Shown here piece after piece: positions 34,452 through 44,664 of a DNA stretch of 64,000 nt; positions within the stretch are counted from its first letter, which is position 1; every line of letters starts with the position of its first letter. The position numbers and the translations under genes were made by a program. This DNA comes from Paenibacillus sp. 32O-W. Lineage in GTDB: Bacteria > Bacillota > Bacilli > Paenibacillales > NBRC-103111. Location of the stretch: positions 1 through 64,000 of the forward strand of contig NZ_VEGP01000001.1 of assembly GCF_007679495.1 (NCBI RefSeq), in the 5' to 3' direction. A model generated the notes under the pieces. It had not been told where the DNA came from. It made no database searches and saw nothing but the letters and a program-made list of their open reading frames with translations.

Positions 34452-35135
34452 TTGGACATATTCTCCGTCACTTTCCTCTTGGCACTTGTCAATATTATCA
34501 TAATCGACCTGGTGCTGGCCGGGGACAACGCGATCGTCATTGGATTAGCCGCTCGCAACGTTCCCAAAGAAATGCAGAAGAAAGTCATTATCATTGGTAC
34601 TATTGGTGCTGTCGTCATTCGTGCCGCAGCTACTCTGGCCGTCACTTGGCTGCTGAAGTTTCCGGGACTTCTGCTGGTTGGAGGCGTTCTTCTCGTCTGG
34701 ATCGCCTATAAGCTGCTGGTCGATAACAAAAGTCATGAGATGCAGGCTAAACCGGGTGTTTGGGGAGCCATCTCCACCATTTTGATTGCCGACGTCCTGA
34801 TGGGGCTGGATAACGTACTAGCGATCGCAGGAGCAGCGCATGGCAATTATGTGCTCGTCATTATCGGCCTTCTCATTAGCGTCCCGATAATGATTTGGGG
34901 CAGCACACTTTTCCTGAAATGGATGAGTCGTTTTCCATGGATCATTTATATCGGCTCCGGGGTTCTAGCCTTTACGGCAGCCAAAATGATTACCGATGAG
35001 CCTTTCGTTCATAATTTGCTGTTTGTATCCCCCATTGCCAAATGGGCTTTCGTAATTGTAGTCATCGTGGCTGTCCTGCTGCTCGGTTTGCGCAAAAACC
35101 GGATGCAGAGCACACCCAGCCCCGCAGGCCAATAA
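34452..35135 (+). CDS. TerC-family membrane protein (manganese export, YkoY/MeeY-like)
   Basis: 227 residues from TTG at 34452, chosen because AAGGAG (34437-34442) is 9 nt upstream; the GTG at 34443 would lie against it. About seven membrane segments. LVLAGDNAIVIGLAARN near residue 18 and DVLMGLDNVLAIAGAA near 110 contain the paired acidic residues conserved in TerC. Bacillus TerC-family homologues move Mn2+ out, partly to load secreted enzymes. Control by the upstream Mn riboswitch supports this. Confidence 0.88.
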   Translation: MDIFSVTFLLALVNIIIIDLVLAGDNAIVIGLAARNVPKEMQKKVIIIGTIGAVVIRAAATLAVTWLLKFPGLLLVGGVLLVWIAYKLLVDNKSHEMQAKPGVWGAISTILIADVLMGLDNVLAIAGAAHGNYVLVIIGLLISVPIMIWGSTLFLKWMSRFPWIIYIGSGVLAFTAAKMITDEPFVHNLLFVSPIAKWAFVIVVIVAVLLLGLRKNRMQSTPSPAGQ

Positions 35136-35307
35136 GGATAGGATTCAGCAGACAAAACAGGCCGCTATTCAACGCGAATAGCGGCCAAGCTTTTTTTCGC
35201 GCAATGAACCCTATTGCTCTCCATTCTATTCCTCCGCAGCCGAAAATGTTCCTTGCCGACGAAGTGTCTTTAGTTAGCCTTGTCGGGATCCCGACCGACT
35301 TCCTTTC

Positions 35308-36981
35308 TCAAGCCGATGTATGCGGAACGACCGTATCTGCGGTCATCACCTCAATTAGGACAGGCTGCGGATTCTTCTGCGCTTCAGTCAATGCCTCTCT
35401 CAGTCCATTCCTGTCCTCAACTCTTCGGCCATATCCTCCCAACGCCTTGGCTACCGCAGCGAAGTCGGGATTGCGAATAACGCTTCCCAGTGTATTCATC
35501 CCCTCTGCAAGCATCCTGTTTTTTTCCATCGCATAAGCTCCGTTATTAATGATCAAAACAGTTATAGGGAGCCCCTGCTCCACAGCGGTCTGAAATTCAA
35601 GCAGCGTCTGTACGGCGCCTCCGTCCCCGGCCACAGCTACCACCTGGCGCTCCGGGCAGCACAGCTTCGCAGCGATAGCAGCGGGTACGGCGAAGCCGAG
35701 CGTCCTCCATCGTCCGGAGATCAGAATCCGCTGCTCGCGCTTGGCTTGATATATACGGTTAAACCATAGAGTATGGTCTCCCGTGTCTACCGCAATGATT
35801 GCATCGGATTCCAGCCAATCGGACAACTCCGCCATGATCGCCTGAGGCGGGGTCGGGCTTCCTTCGAGTGCCGCTTCCCCCTCGATGCGAAGCCTCCAGG
35901 CTTCTCGAAGCTTGGCCGTCCGTTCCTTCCAGGAGGTCCGATCCGGCTGTTGTCCGAGACGCTCATTTATTTTCGGAAGAGCACTCGCCAGATCGGCCAC
36001 GATTCCTTGAACGAGCGGATGCCCCTTGCCCATCTGGGACGGATCGATATCGATTTGGAGCACGGACGCTTGCTTAGGCACATAATCGTCCGGCCACCAA
36101 GTGGCCCCCAGCATCAGGACCAGGTCGCATTCGGCCAGAATAAGGCTGGAGCATTCGCTGCCTGCCTGACCCAAACCTCCGGCATAGAGCGGATGATCGT
36201 TCGGGACCAACGTTCTTGCCGGAAGGGAAGTAATTATCGGGGCACCCAGCTTCTCGGCCAATCGAATCAGCTCTTGGGAAGCGCTCTCTGCGCCACGTCC
36301 CGCATAGATGACGGGGCGCATCGCCGAATCCAGACGCCGGGCAGCATCCTCCCAAAGCTGCAGCGGGGTCTCTACCGCCTGATGGAGATGTGGAAAGTAG
36401 GGGACGACTTCTCCCCTTACTTTCTTACGAAATCCATCCTTCGGGATGGACAGATGTGTTACCTCGCCATGAAGTACGGCATGGACCAGCAGCCGCTGCA
36501 GCAATTGCGGCAGTGCGTCAGGATGCGCCAGCAGCTCGCTCTGGCGGGCAATGGGCTGGATCAATAGCTGTTGGTTGATTTCCTGCTTCGTTCCCGTTCC
36601 GATTTGGTCGGAGGCGACCTGACCGGTTATCGCCAGTACGCCGGCCCGGTCCGCTGCGGCATCCGCCAGACCGTTGAGCAAGTTGGCGATTCCCGGGCCG
36701 CTTGTTGCCAGACATACACCGATTCGTCCGGTTAATTTGGCTTCGGCCGAAGCCATTAGGGCGGCCGCTCCCTCGTGCCGGCAAGCGATATAGGCGATTT
36801 CGTTCTGCCGGGCCAACTCATCCAGCAAATCGAAGGTCGTATCGCCAATGACTCCGTAAATTCGGCGTACCCCCCATGCGGACAACTGCTTTACAATATA
36901 TTGTGCAACCGTCATAGATATCGGTTCGGCCTCTTCCGCCAGCACAGGTTTATTCGGTTTCTCTTTCGTTAATATATTCAC
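35308..36981 (-). CDS. Thiamine-diphosphate enzyme of the pyruvate oxidase / acetolactate synthase family
   Basis: 557 residues from a GTG with AAGGAG 10 nt upstream. The three-domain layout is clear: N-terminal Pyr domain (GVRRIYGVIGDTTFDLLDEL, CRHEGAAALMASAEA with the catalytic Glu), middle domain (PVIYAGRGAESASQEL), and C-terminal PP domain with GDGGAVQTLLEFQTA and NNGAYAMEK for ThDP-Mg binding. Such enzymes decarboxylate pyruvate or a related 2-oxo acid; pyruvate oxidase, acetolactate synthase and others share these motifs. No small regulatory subunit gene is next to it, which argues against biosynthetic AHAS. Confidence 0.8.
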   Translation of the reverse strand: MNILTKEKPNKPVLAEEAEPISMTVAQYIVKQLSAWGVRRIYGVIGDTTFDLLDELARQNEIAYIACRHEGAAALMASAEAKLTGRIGVCLATSGPGIANLLNGLADAAADRAGVLAITGQVASDQIGTGTKQEINQQLLIQPIARQSELLAHPDALPQLLQRLLVHAVLHGEVTHLSIPKDGFRKKVRGEVVPYFPHLHQAVETPLQLWEDAARRLDSAMRPVIYAGRGAESASQELIRLAEKLGAPIITSLPARTLVPNDHPLYAGGLGQAGSECSSLILAECDLVLMLGATWWPDDYVPKQASVLQIDIDPSQMGKGHPLVQGIVADLASALPKINERLGQQPDRTSWKERTAKLREAWRLRIEGEAALEGSPTPPQAIMAELSDWLESDAIIAVDTGDHTLWFNRIYQAKREQRILISGRWRTLGFAVPAAIAAKLCCPERQVVAVAGDGGAVQTLLEFQTAVEQGLPITVLIINNGAYAMEKNRMLAEGMNTLGSVIRNPDFAAVAKALGGYGRRVEDRNGLREALTEAQKNPQPVLIEVMTADTVVPHTSA

Positions 36982-37122
36982 AGGCTGTCTTCTCCTTAGT
37001 TTGTCGTTACGGGTATAGTTTGACCTCCCCCCCTGTCTCCCATTCGGTTTCGGGGGCGAGCAGGAATTCAATATGGATTTGGAGAACATTAATAGGCATA
37101 CTATTTGTTTGAGGTGAATATA

Positions 37123-37314
37123 TTGCTTGATTCCGGAACCGTCATCACCTTCATTATCGTATCATTCTGCCTCGCAGGGGTCCTTATTTTTAAACGGGAC
37201 TCGATTCCTGATCAGATGAAGCGGCCTCTTGCCATATGTGCGCTGCTTCTCGTCTGTTTTTCGTTTTTTCTCATCGTTTATCTATTTTTTACTGCCGGGT
37301 CCAATTGGAAATAG
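37123..37314 (+). CDS. Small two-helix membrane protein
   Basis: 63 residues from a TTG with GAGGTG 6 nt upstream. Two hydrophobic segments (VITFIIVSFCLAGVLIF and ICALLLVCFSFFLIVYLFF) are joined by a basic loop containing KRDSIPDQMKRP. No known family motif; function unknown. Confidence 0.6.
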   Translation: MLDSGTVITFIIVSFCLAGVLIFKRDSIPDQMKRPLAICALLLVCFSFFLIVYLFFTAGSNWK

Positions 37315-37498
37315 GAACCATTAGGGAGGATATTGTTTTATAATATGAGCAGTGCCGGTTCATACTAGAGGAAAATAATAGGGGGGATGTACCATGCGGG
37401 TAATTCCTGCTGTTACCGCCTTCTGTATGATCCTTGCGGCCACTGGCCTCCCGGCGGCTTCGGCACAGAAAACATTGAATTTGTTAAGGAGGGCTAAT

Positions 37499-39289
37499 AT
37501 GAATCAAGTAGTCAAGCGTTCGGAAGTAGCACAGGAACATACCTGGAAACTGGAAGACCTGTTTCCGGATCAGAAAGCTTGGGATAAGGAATATGACGAA
37601 GTCAAGAGATTGATTAAAGAAGCCGCACAATTTCAAGGCAAGCTGCACGATCCCGCTGAAATTAAACGCTGCTTCGAGCTGGAAGATCAGATTTCCCTAC
37701 ATACCGAAAGACTCTATGTTTACTCTAATATGAAGCATCATGAAGATATGGCGGATCCTACCTACCAGGCGCTGTCGGAGAAAGCCAGAAAATTAAGTGT
37801 CGAAGTGAACGAAGCTCTTTCTTTTATTACCCCGGAAATATTAGCGCTGTCGGAGGAAGAAATTAACGCTCTGATCCGTCATCCGGAGCTTGGCTTTTAC
37901 AAGCGGACTCTGGAAGAGATGCTTCGTCAGAAGGCCCATATCCTGTCCAAATCGGAGGAAGCCTTATTGGCTCAGGTGGGAAGCATCTCCCGCGCTTCGG
38001 AAACGATCTTCGGGATGCTGAACAATGCGGATATGAAGTTCCCGACGATTAAGAATGAAGAAGGCCAGGACGTTGAGCTGACTCACGGCCGTTACATTCA
38101 ATTTCTGGAGAGTAAAGACCGCAATGTCCGCAAGAGCGCTTTTGACGCCATGTATGCCACATACCGGAAGAACAAAAATACGCTCGGCGCGACTTTAAGC
38201 TCCAACATCGGGAAAAATGTCTTCTATGCCAAAGTACGAAAATACCCTTCCGTTCTGGAAGCGGCTCTCTTCGGTGATAATATTCCGAAGGAGGTATACA
38301 CCAATCTGATCGACACCGTCCATGATTCTCTGCCTCTTCTTCACCGCTATATGAAGCTGCGCAAGGAGCTGCTTCAGGTCGATGAGCTGCATATGTATGA
38401 TTTGTTCGCACCGCTCGTTGAAGAATTCAAGTGGGATATTTCTTATGAGGAAGCCAAGGAAATGGTGCTCGACAGTCTCAAGCCGTTGGGAGACAATTAC
38501 TTGAATATCCTTCGGCAAGGATTCGAGGATCGCTGGATTGATGTTTACGAGAATGAAGGCAAGCGAAACGGCGCCTACAGTTGGGGAGCCTACGGAACCC
38601 ACCCCTACGTCCTGTTAAACCATAAGGATAACTTGAACAGCATGTTTACACTCGCTCATGAGATGGGTCATGCCATGCATTCGTATCTGTCCGATGAAAG
38701 CCAGGAATACCGCTACGCCCAATACCCGATTTTCCTGGCCGAAGTAGCTTCTACGTTGAATGAAGCTCTGCTTATGGACTATTTATTGAAGAAAACGACC
38801 GATACGAAAGCCAAAATGTACCTGCTTACGTATTACGCCGATCAATTCCGGACGACTCTTTTCCGCCAGACCATGTTCGCCGAGTTCGAGAAAATCATCC
38901 ACGAGAAGACGGAGCAGGGAGAATCTCTTACTCATCAGGACTTCAGTCAAATCTATTATGATTTAAACAAAAAGTACCATGGCGATCACATGGTAGTTGA
39001 CCAGGATATAGAGATGGAGTGGGCACGAATTCCACATTTTTACAATAGCTTCTACGTTTATAAGTACTCCACCGGCTTCTCTGCGGCAACCAGCTTTGCG
39101 AAGCAGATTCTGGATCAAGGGCAGCCGGCCGTAGAACGCTACCTGGGCTTCCTTCGCAGCGGCGGCAGCGATTATCCGATCTCGATTCTGCAGCGGGCCG
39201 GGGTAGATATGTCCACCCCCGAGCCAATCGAGCAAGCTATGAGCGTCTTTCGGAATATCATCGAGCAGATGGAGGAGCTTTCCAAGTAA
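37499..39289 (+). CDS. pepF: Oligoendopeptidase F (M3 family)
   Basis: 596 residues from ATG 37499 with AAGGAGGG 5 nt upstream; this length and the start (TWKLEDLFPD near residue 16) match PepF. The zinc motif HEMGHAMHS is near residue 387, with a downstream Glu in FLAEVASTLNEAL. It cleaves short peptides in the cytoplasm. An in-frame upstream ATG at 37394, also with a good site (AGGGGGG), would add a 35-residue signal-peptide-like extension ending ASA-QK. The two starts could give cytosolic and exported forms (see findings). Confidence 0.9.
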   Translation: MNQVVKRSEVAQEHTWKLEDLFPDQKAWDKEYDEVKRLIKEAAQFQGKLHDPAEIKRCFELEDQISLHTERLYVYSNMKHHEDMADPTYQALSEKARKLSVEVNEALSFITPEILALSEEEINALIRHPELGFYKRTLEEMLRQKAHILSKSEEALLAQVGSISRASETIFGMLNNADMKFPTIKNEEGQDVELTHGRYIQFLESKDRNVRKSAFDAMYATYRKNKNTLGATLSSNIGKNVFYAKVRKYPSVLEAALFGDNIPKEVYTNLIDTVHDSLPLLHRYMKLRKELLQVDELHMYDLFAPLVEEFKWDISYEEAKEMVLDSLKPLGDNYLNILRQGFEDRWIDVYENEGKRNGAYSWGAYGTHPYVLLNHKDNLNSMFTLAHEMGHAMHSYLSDESQEYRYAQYPIFLAEVASTLNEALLMDYLLKKTTDTKAKMYLLTYYADQFRTTLFRQTMFAEFEKIIHEKTEQGESLTHQDFSQIYYDLNKKYHGDHMVVDQDIEMEWARIPHFYNSFYVYKYSTGFSAATSFAKQILDQGQPAVERYLGFLRSGGSDYPISILQRAGVDMSTPEPIEQAMSVFRNIIEQMEELSK

Positions 39290-39306
39290 ACATCGGGATA
39301 TGCTGT

Positions 39307-39341
39307 CAAGCGTCCGGTCCTTATCCGGGCGCTTGTTTTCT
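39307..39341 (+). terminator. Terminator after pepF
   Basis: CAAGCGTCCGG and CCGGGCGCTTG pair around a 7-nt loop, followed by TTTTC. It lies 18 bp after the pepF stop. Confidence 0.75.
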
Positions 39342-39493
39342 GATGTTCTTGTTTATTATGAATCGGAGAAGAGTGTCCGAGGAACTTTTTTTATACGGAT
39401 GAAACGAATGGAGGAAGATAAACGTATTATCTGCAGAGAGAAGCCTACTAATCTCATGGCATCATTATTAGACAAATACGGAGGGATAGGCAC

Positions 39494-40219
39494 ATGATTG
39501 AGTTAACGAATGTGACCAAAACTTATAACGGAACTCACAAAGCCGTTGATAATCTGACATTGACCATTCCGCAAGGTGAAATATTCGGTTTTCTTGGTCC
39601 TAACGGCGCAGGCAAAACTACGACCATCAAGATGATTACCGGGATTACCAGCCCCGATCAGGGCTCCATTCTGATCAATGGCGTAGACGCTATACACAAT
39701 TCATTAGAAGCCAAGAGGCAGTTCGGTTACGTTCCGGACAGTCCGGATCTCTTCTTGCGGCTGAAAGGGCTGGAATATTTGAATTTTATGGCCGATATGT
39801 ATGACGTGCCCAAAGAACTGCGCAAACAGCGGATTGATGAACTGGCCGGCCGTTTCAGTATGGAAAACGTGCTTTCCGATCCTATTCAGAGTTATTCTCA
39901 CGGAATGAGACAAAAAATCGTTATAATGGGCGTATTGATCCATAACCCATCCGTATGGATTCTCGACGAGCCTCTAACCGGGTTAGATCCCAAGTCTTCC
40001 TATACTTTAAAGGAAATGATGAAGGAGCATACCAACGCCGGGAAAACCGTTTTTTTCTCTACTCACGTGTTGGAGGTAGCCGAGAAATTATGCGACCGCG
40101 TCGCTATTATCAATAAAGGCGTGATTCGCTTCTGCGGAACTTTCAAGGAAATGCAAGAGCACTTCAAATCGAATGAATCGCTGGAAAAAATCTTCCTGGA
40201 GATGACTGGACATGAATAA
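39494..40219 (+). CDS. ABC transporter ATP-binding protein
   Basis: 241 residues with Walker A GPNGAGKTT near residue 38, the signature YSHGMRQKI (a SHGMRQK variant of LSGGQ), Walker B WILDEPLTGLD near 155 and the H-loop FSTHVLE. It powers an ABC-2 type exporter together with the next gene, which it overlaps by 8 bp. Preceded by GGAGGG. Cargo unknown. Confidence 0.88.
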   Translation: MIELTNVTKTYNGTHKAVDNLTLTIPQGEIFGFLGPNGAGKTTTIKMITGITSPDQGSILINGVDAIHNSLEAKRQFGYVPDSPDLFLRLKGLEYLNFMADMYDVPKELRKQRIDELAGRFSMENVLSDPIQSYSHGMRQKIVIMGVLIHNPSVWILDEPLTGLDPKSSYTLKEMMKEHTNAGKTVFFSTHVLEVAEKLCDRVAIINKGVIRFCGTFKEMQEHFKSNESLEKIFLEMTGHE

Positions 40220-41882
40220 GACCTTATCGCTAACCAGAATTCTGCTCAAAAACGGAAGCGGAAACTGGGGAAGTAAAAACAAAAAGAGAAAGATTCCTCT
40301 CGGATTTTTGGTTCCCCTTCTTATCACGGTCGGTTTGGTCCCGGTTTTTTCCATGTTTTATTTCTTAGTCTCTGTCTTATACGAAGGGCTGGCTGCCATC
40401 CAGCAGGAAGGGCTCATTCTCGCATTGGGACTGTCCATCGTCAGCGTCGTCATTTTCTTCTTCGGAATTTTTTACGTAATCAATGTTTTTTTCTTCGCCC
40501 AGGATCTGGAGCATTTGCTCCCGCTCCCGCTTAAGCCTTCACAGATTTTGACGGCTAAATTTTCGGTAGCTCTTACGTACGAATATTTAACCGAGCTTTT
40601 TATTCTCATGCCGATCTTAGTCTCTTACGGAATCGTTAGCGGTGCAGGCATATTGTATTACGTATTTTCCGTAGTTATCTTTCTTGTACTGCCGCTTCTG
40701 CCGCTGCTTCTTGCTTCGGTCATTGCCATGCTGATCATGAGATTTACGAATGTTTCCAAGCATAAGGACCGTTATCGCATGATCGGCGGAGCCGCCGCCA
40801 TCATCCTGGCGGTCAGCTTCAACTTCTTCTTTCAACGGTTTGCTAACAATAATCTGGATCCGGAACAGATGCAGAAGATCGTGACCGAAGGCAATAATTC
40901 CATTATGAATGCCATGACCATGTTCTTCCCCAATGCCAAGCTGGCAGCACTGGCCCTGATTAACGGACCGGCACTGGCCGGATTAGGGTATTTGCTTGCC
41001 TTCCTGGCCGTTTCCGCAGTAGCCTATTGGATCTTTATGCTGCTTGGCGATTGGCTCTATTTCAAAGCAGTCATGGGCATGTCTGAATCGTCGGCTCGCA
41101 GAGAGAAGGTAAGCGACGAGAAGATGGACAAGATGACACAGCAAAGCTCCGTGATCAAAGCTTATACGGTGAAAGAGTTGAAGCTGCTATTTCGGACACC
41201 GGCTTATTTTACAAACTGTGTTCTCATTTCTTTTCTCTGGCCCATCCTTCTTGTTATTCCATTGGTTGCCCAATCGGGCAATCTTCAGGGGATCAAAAAT
41301 TTGAGCCCGCATATGTTTAATGAAAGCACAGCAGGTATTGTTCTGGGGATTGCCTTCGCTTTCTTCTTATTTTCCGGGGGGATGAATCCGACTGCGGCCA
41401 CTGCCATCTCACGGGAAGGCCAAGGGATATTCGTCAATAAATATTTGCCCGTTCCTTTTGCGAAAATGGTGATGGCCAAAGTACTTTCCGGTTTGCTGCT
41501 CGGCATGATAACGGTTGTTCTGGCCATTATAGTGGCGGTTATATTGCTGGGGCTTCCGGTCTATTATGCCATATTGCTTGTGGCCTTGGGCATTCCTGCC
41601 GTATTATTTGCGTCCTTCATCGGCATTATCATCGATATTCATTTTCCCAAATTGAATTGGGACAATGAACAAAAGGCGGTTAAGCAAAATATCAACTCTC
41701 TATTTTCCACGCTGATCTGCTTTTTGACCGCCGCGCTGGTCGTTATACCTATTCTGTTCCTGGATTTGTCTCTGCCCTTTGTTTTCTTCGGTCTGCTGAT
41801 TATTTTCGGGCTGATCAATTTCCTGCTGTATCGGCTCGTTGTTGCCAAGAGTGCCGACTGGTTTAATAAAATCGAAGTGTAA
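40212..41882 (+). CDS. ABC exporter membrane subunit (putative ABC-2 type)
   Basis: 556 residues with about 12-14 membrane segments and a soluble loop (residues 290-315). HLLPLPLKPSQILTAKF near residue 97 is typical of large permeases paired with NatA-like ATPases in Firmicutes (the LPL.P..I..AK segment). Translational coupling with the ATPase gene shows one two-component exporter. Substrate unknown. Confidence 0.8.
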   Translation: MNKTLSLTRILLKNGSGNWGSKNKKRKIPLGFLVPLLITVGLVPVFSMFYFLVSVLYEGLAAIQQEGLILALGLSIVSVVIFFFGIFYVINVFFFAQDLEHLLPLPLKPSQILTAKFSVALTYEYLTELFILMPILVSYGIVSGAGILYYVFSVVIFLVLPLLPLLLASVIAMLIMRFTNVSKHKDRYRMIGGAAAIILAVSFNFFFQRFANNNLDPEQMQKIVTEGNNSIMNAMTMFFPNAKLAALALINGPALAGLGYLLAFLAVSAVAYWIFMLLGDWLYFKAVMGMSESSARREKVSDEKMDKMTQQSSVIKAYTVKELKLLFRTPAYFTNCVLISFLWPILLVIPLVAQSGNLQGIKNLSPHMFNESTAGIVLGIAFAFFLFSGGMNPTAATAISREGQGIFVNKYLPVPFAKMVMAKVLSGLLLGMITVVLAIIVAVILLGLPVYYAILLVALGIPAVLFASFIGIIIDIHFPKLNWDNEQKAVKQNINSLFSTLICFLTAALVVIPILFLDLSLPFVFFGLLIIFGLINFLLYRLVVAKSADWFNKIEV

Positions 41883-41890
41883 TTCACCTG

Positions 41891-41928
41891 CCTTCCCGCC
41901 CGTCTCCTTTCGGCGGGAGGGCTTTCTT
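41891..41928 (+). terminator. Terminator after the ABC exporter genes
   Basis: GCCTTCCCGCC and GGCGGGAGGGC form a GC-rich stem, followed by TTTCTTT. The next 215 bp up to 42144 are pyrimidine-rich and hold no clear gene or repeat. Confidence 0.75.
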
Positions 41929-42144
41929 TAACCCCTTACAATCCCTCTAAATATCGACCTCATAATGCCAACGAACTAAAAAGCTCCGCTTCTTTTGGCC
42001 CCGCTCCCCGGTTATTTCCTTCACCCATTATCTTTTTCTGCCTATCAAAGAGCTCTTTTCTTTTTCACGTTTTTTTGCAACATTTTACCAGCCGGGCCCG
42101 TCTAGGAGGAAAAATAAGCAATTTTTTCTAGGAGGTCGATTCCA

Positions 42145-44484
42145 TTGAAAAGATTACGGCGGATTCCGATTCTGCTGATGATTTTGGCGGTTTGCCTGAT
42201 TTCTTCCTCATTCCAGGCATCCGTTGTCGAAAGCAGCGGATATCCTGTAGTCCTGAACGGGGAAACCGTTTATTTTGAAACCGCTCCCTTCCAAACAGGC
42301 GGAACGATGATGGTGCCGATGAGGGAATGGGCAAATAAGCTCGGGGCATCGGTCGAATGGGATGCTTCCACTCATTCGGCGACCGCTGTTCGGGAAGGAA
42401 AGGAATGGAAGGTCTCCGTTAACCAGACAACGGCATACCGTAACGGGACTTCTCATGAAATGGAACAACCGGCTGTGATTAACGGCGATCACTTGATGGT
42501 GCCCCTGCGGGCGATGAGCGAGGGACTGGGGTATATTGTGAAGTGGGACTCGGTGGGAGAACAAGTACTGGTGGATGACGAAGGTTTATTTCTTCCCAAG
42601 GTGGGGACCTATGACAACCTGAAGGCTTTGCTTGCCGCTACCGTTCAGAAGGAAGAAACCAATCTGAAGCTGCAGGGGGACTCTGCCTTAATTAAATCCC
42701 CCATGGCGATGGAATCAGCCGCTGTGGCAACGGGGGGCTCAAGTGCCGATTTTTCCGGAACCAATCTCCAGGTAGAGGGTGTCGATGAAGGAGACCTTGT
42801 CAAAACGGATGGAGAATATATTTATCAGGTCAACGAGAACCGGGTGATCATTACTTCGGCGGTACCCGCCACCGATATGAAGATTCTGTCGACCATCGAC
42901 CTCAATGACGTTATCCATCCGGCTGATATCTATGTGGATGACCGTTTCCTGGTAGTAGTTGGCTCCGCGCCTGTTGAAAATAGAGTGCTGCCGATGACCA
43001 AGGAAAAAGCGCGAACCCAGGACTTGGTAATGCCGGCCATATTCCCGAACTCAACCAAAGCGGTGGTTTACAGTCTTGAAAATAGAAGCAATCCGGCCCT
43101 CGTTCGGGAAGTGGAGCTGGAAGGCAATTACGTCGCCTCCCGTAAAATCGGCGACAGCTTATATTTTGTCACACAACAATATCTGAACGCTTATGCGATC
43201 CTAGAGAAAGGCCAAGAAACCCGGGCACCGCAGTATAAGGATTCCGCCCAATCGGAAGAGCCTATTGAAATCGGATATGACCAAATCACTTATTTCCCGG
43301 ATTTCTCCGGATCGAATTACTTGCATGTCGCCGGATTCCGGTTAGACAAAGGAACTGAACCCGTTAATGTGTCAACTTATCTGGGGGCGGGCGAGCAGGT
43401 CTACGTATCGCTTAATCATCTGTACGTGACCCGGACCCAATATGACAAAGACGAGGCTGCAGCCTCCGAGAGCACGGAGCAGAGCATGAAGCTGCGGCTT
43501 CCTTCCCGCCCGCTTAAGGCTAACAGCCAAATCTTTAAATTCAGGCTGGATGAAGGAGAGACCCGTTATGTTGCCAGCGGAACCGTTCCGGGGACTCCTA
43601 TCAACCAGTTTGCGATGGACGAATACGAAGGCAGGTTCCGAATTGCGACGACGACCGGAGATATGTGGCGGAACGATGAGCATACATCCAAGAACAACCT
43701 ATATATTCTCGATGAAGCTATGAACGTAACGGGTAAAATAGAAGGAATAGCTCCGGGAGAACGAATTTATTCCGTTCGATTTATGGGAAATCGCGGCTAT
43801 ATGGTCACCTTCAAAACCGTGGATCCGTTGTTCGCCTTCGATCTGTCTGATCCGGCCTCGCCTGAATTACTGGGTGCGCTTAAAATTCCCGGCTACAGCG
43901 ACTATTTGCATCCGTATGACGAGAACCACTTGATCGGCTTCGGCAAGGAAGCCGTGGAAGTCGTCGAGAAGGACGCCTCAGGCCGGGCTGTAGGCCAGCC
44001 GCAGGCCTATTATCAAGGGATGAAGGTGGCCCTGTTCGATGTGAGCGACATTACCCGGCCAATCGAACTGTTTAATGAGACGATCGGCGACCGCGGCACG
44101 GAATCGGAACTGCTCCACAACCATCGGGCCCTGCTGTTCTCTAAGGAGAAAAATTTGCTGGCCTTCCCGGTAACGGTGGCTGAGGTGAGCGAGAACAAGA
44201 AGAATAGGATGGATGTAGTCTCCCATGGCGATTTTGTTTTCCAGGGGGCATATATTTATTCCCTTGACCCGGTGAACGGCTTCCAACTGCGGGGCAAAAT
44301 TTCGCATCTGTCCGAGGAGGATATGGCGAAAGCGGGACAGTACTGGTATGACAGCCGCAAGAATGTGCAGCGCATTCTTTATATCGGAATTACTCTGTAC
44401 ACTTTATCCCCTTCCGAAATCCGGGCAAATGACCTGCAGACTCTGAAGCCGATACAGAGCATTGCCATTCCGCCGGGAAGCTGA
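42145..44484 (+). CDS. Secreted beta-propeller protein with copper-amine-oxidase-like N-terminal domain
   Basis: 779 residues from TTG with AGGAGG 9 nt upstream. A signal peptide (residues 1-26) is followed by a Cu_amine_oxidN1-type domain (about 33-150; VPMREWANKLGASVEWD and VPLRAMSEGLGYIVKWD are its two repeats). A long C-terminal beta-propeller (about 200-775) contains the family start TNLQVEGVDEGDLVKTDGEYIY. Proteins of this design sit on the surface of Paenibacillus-like bacteria; their ligand is unknown. The N-terminal domain probably binds cell wall or serves as a scaffold and is not an oxidase. Confidence 0.8.
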   Translation: MKRLRRIPILLMILAVCLISSSFQASVVESSGYPVVLNGETVYFETAPFQTGGTMMVPMREWANKLGASVEWDASTHSATAVREGKEWKVSVNQTTAYRNGTSHEMEQPAVINGDHLMVPLRAMSEGLGYIVKWDSVGEQVLVDDEGLFLPKVGTYDNLKALLAATVQKEETNLKLQGDSALIKSPMAMESAAVATGGSSADFSGTNLQVEGVDEGDLVKTDGEYIYQVNENRVIITSAVPATDMKILSTIDLNDVIHPADIYVDDRFLVVVGSAPVENRVLPMTKEKARTQDLVMPAIFPNSTKAVVYSLENRSNPALVREVELEGNYVASRKIGDSLYFVTQQYLNAYAILEKGQETRAPQYKDSAQSEEPIEIGYDQITYFPDFSGSNYLHVAGFRLDKGTEPVNVSTYLGAGEQVYVSLNHLYVTRTQYDKDEAAASESTEQSMKLRLPSRPLKANSQIFKFRLDEGETRYVASGTVPGTPINQFAMDEYEGRFRIATTTGDMWRNDEHTSKNNLYILDEAMNVTGKIEGIAPGERIYSVRFMGNRGYMVTFKTVDPLFAFDLSDPASPELLGALKIPGYSDYLHPYDENHLIGFGKEAVEVVEKDASGRAVGQPQAYYQGMKVALFDVSDITRPIELFNETIGDRGTESELLHNHRALLFSKEKNLLAFPVTVAEVSENKKNRMDVVSHGDFVFQGAYIYSLDPVNGFQLRGKISHLSEEDMAKAGQYWYDSRKNVQRILYIGITLYTLSPSEIRANDLQTLKPIQSIAIPPGS

Positions 44485-44556
44485 TAATACGATTGCAGGA
44501 GTAATTCCGGCAATAAACGAATTGCAGTTAAAGATGATTGTTGCACCGTTACAATA

Positions 44557-44617
44557 AAAAGGGCCGGTTATTCGGATTCGCACGTCTTTCACCCGAACGA
44601 ATCCGTTAACCGGCCTT
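44557..44617. terminator. Bidirectional terminator between convergent secreted-protein genes
   Basis: A long interrupted stem: GGCCGGTTA..CGGATTCG (44562-44580) pairs with CGAATCCG..TAACCGGCC. On the minus strand TTTTTATT follows, ending the gene at 44665-47739; on the plus strand it ends the gene at 42145-44484. The loop contains ACGTCTTTC. Confidence 0.8.
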
Positions 44618-44664
44618 ATAATATTGCCGATGCAATAAGTAATCCCTCAACCCTGCGATTTCGA

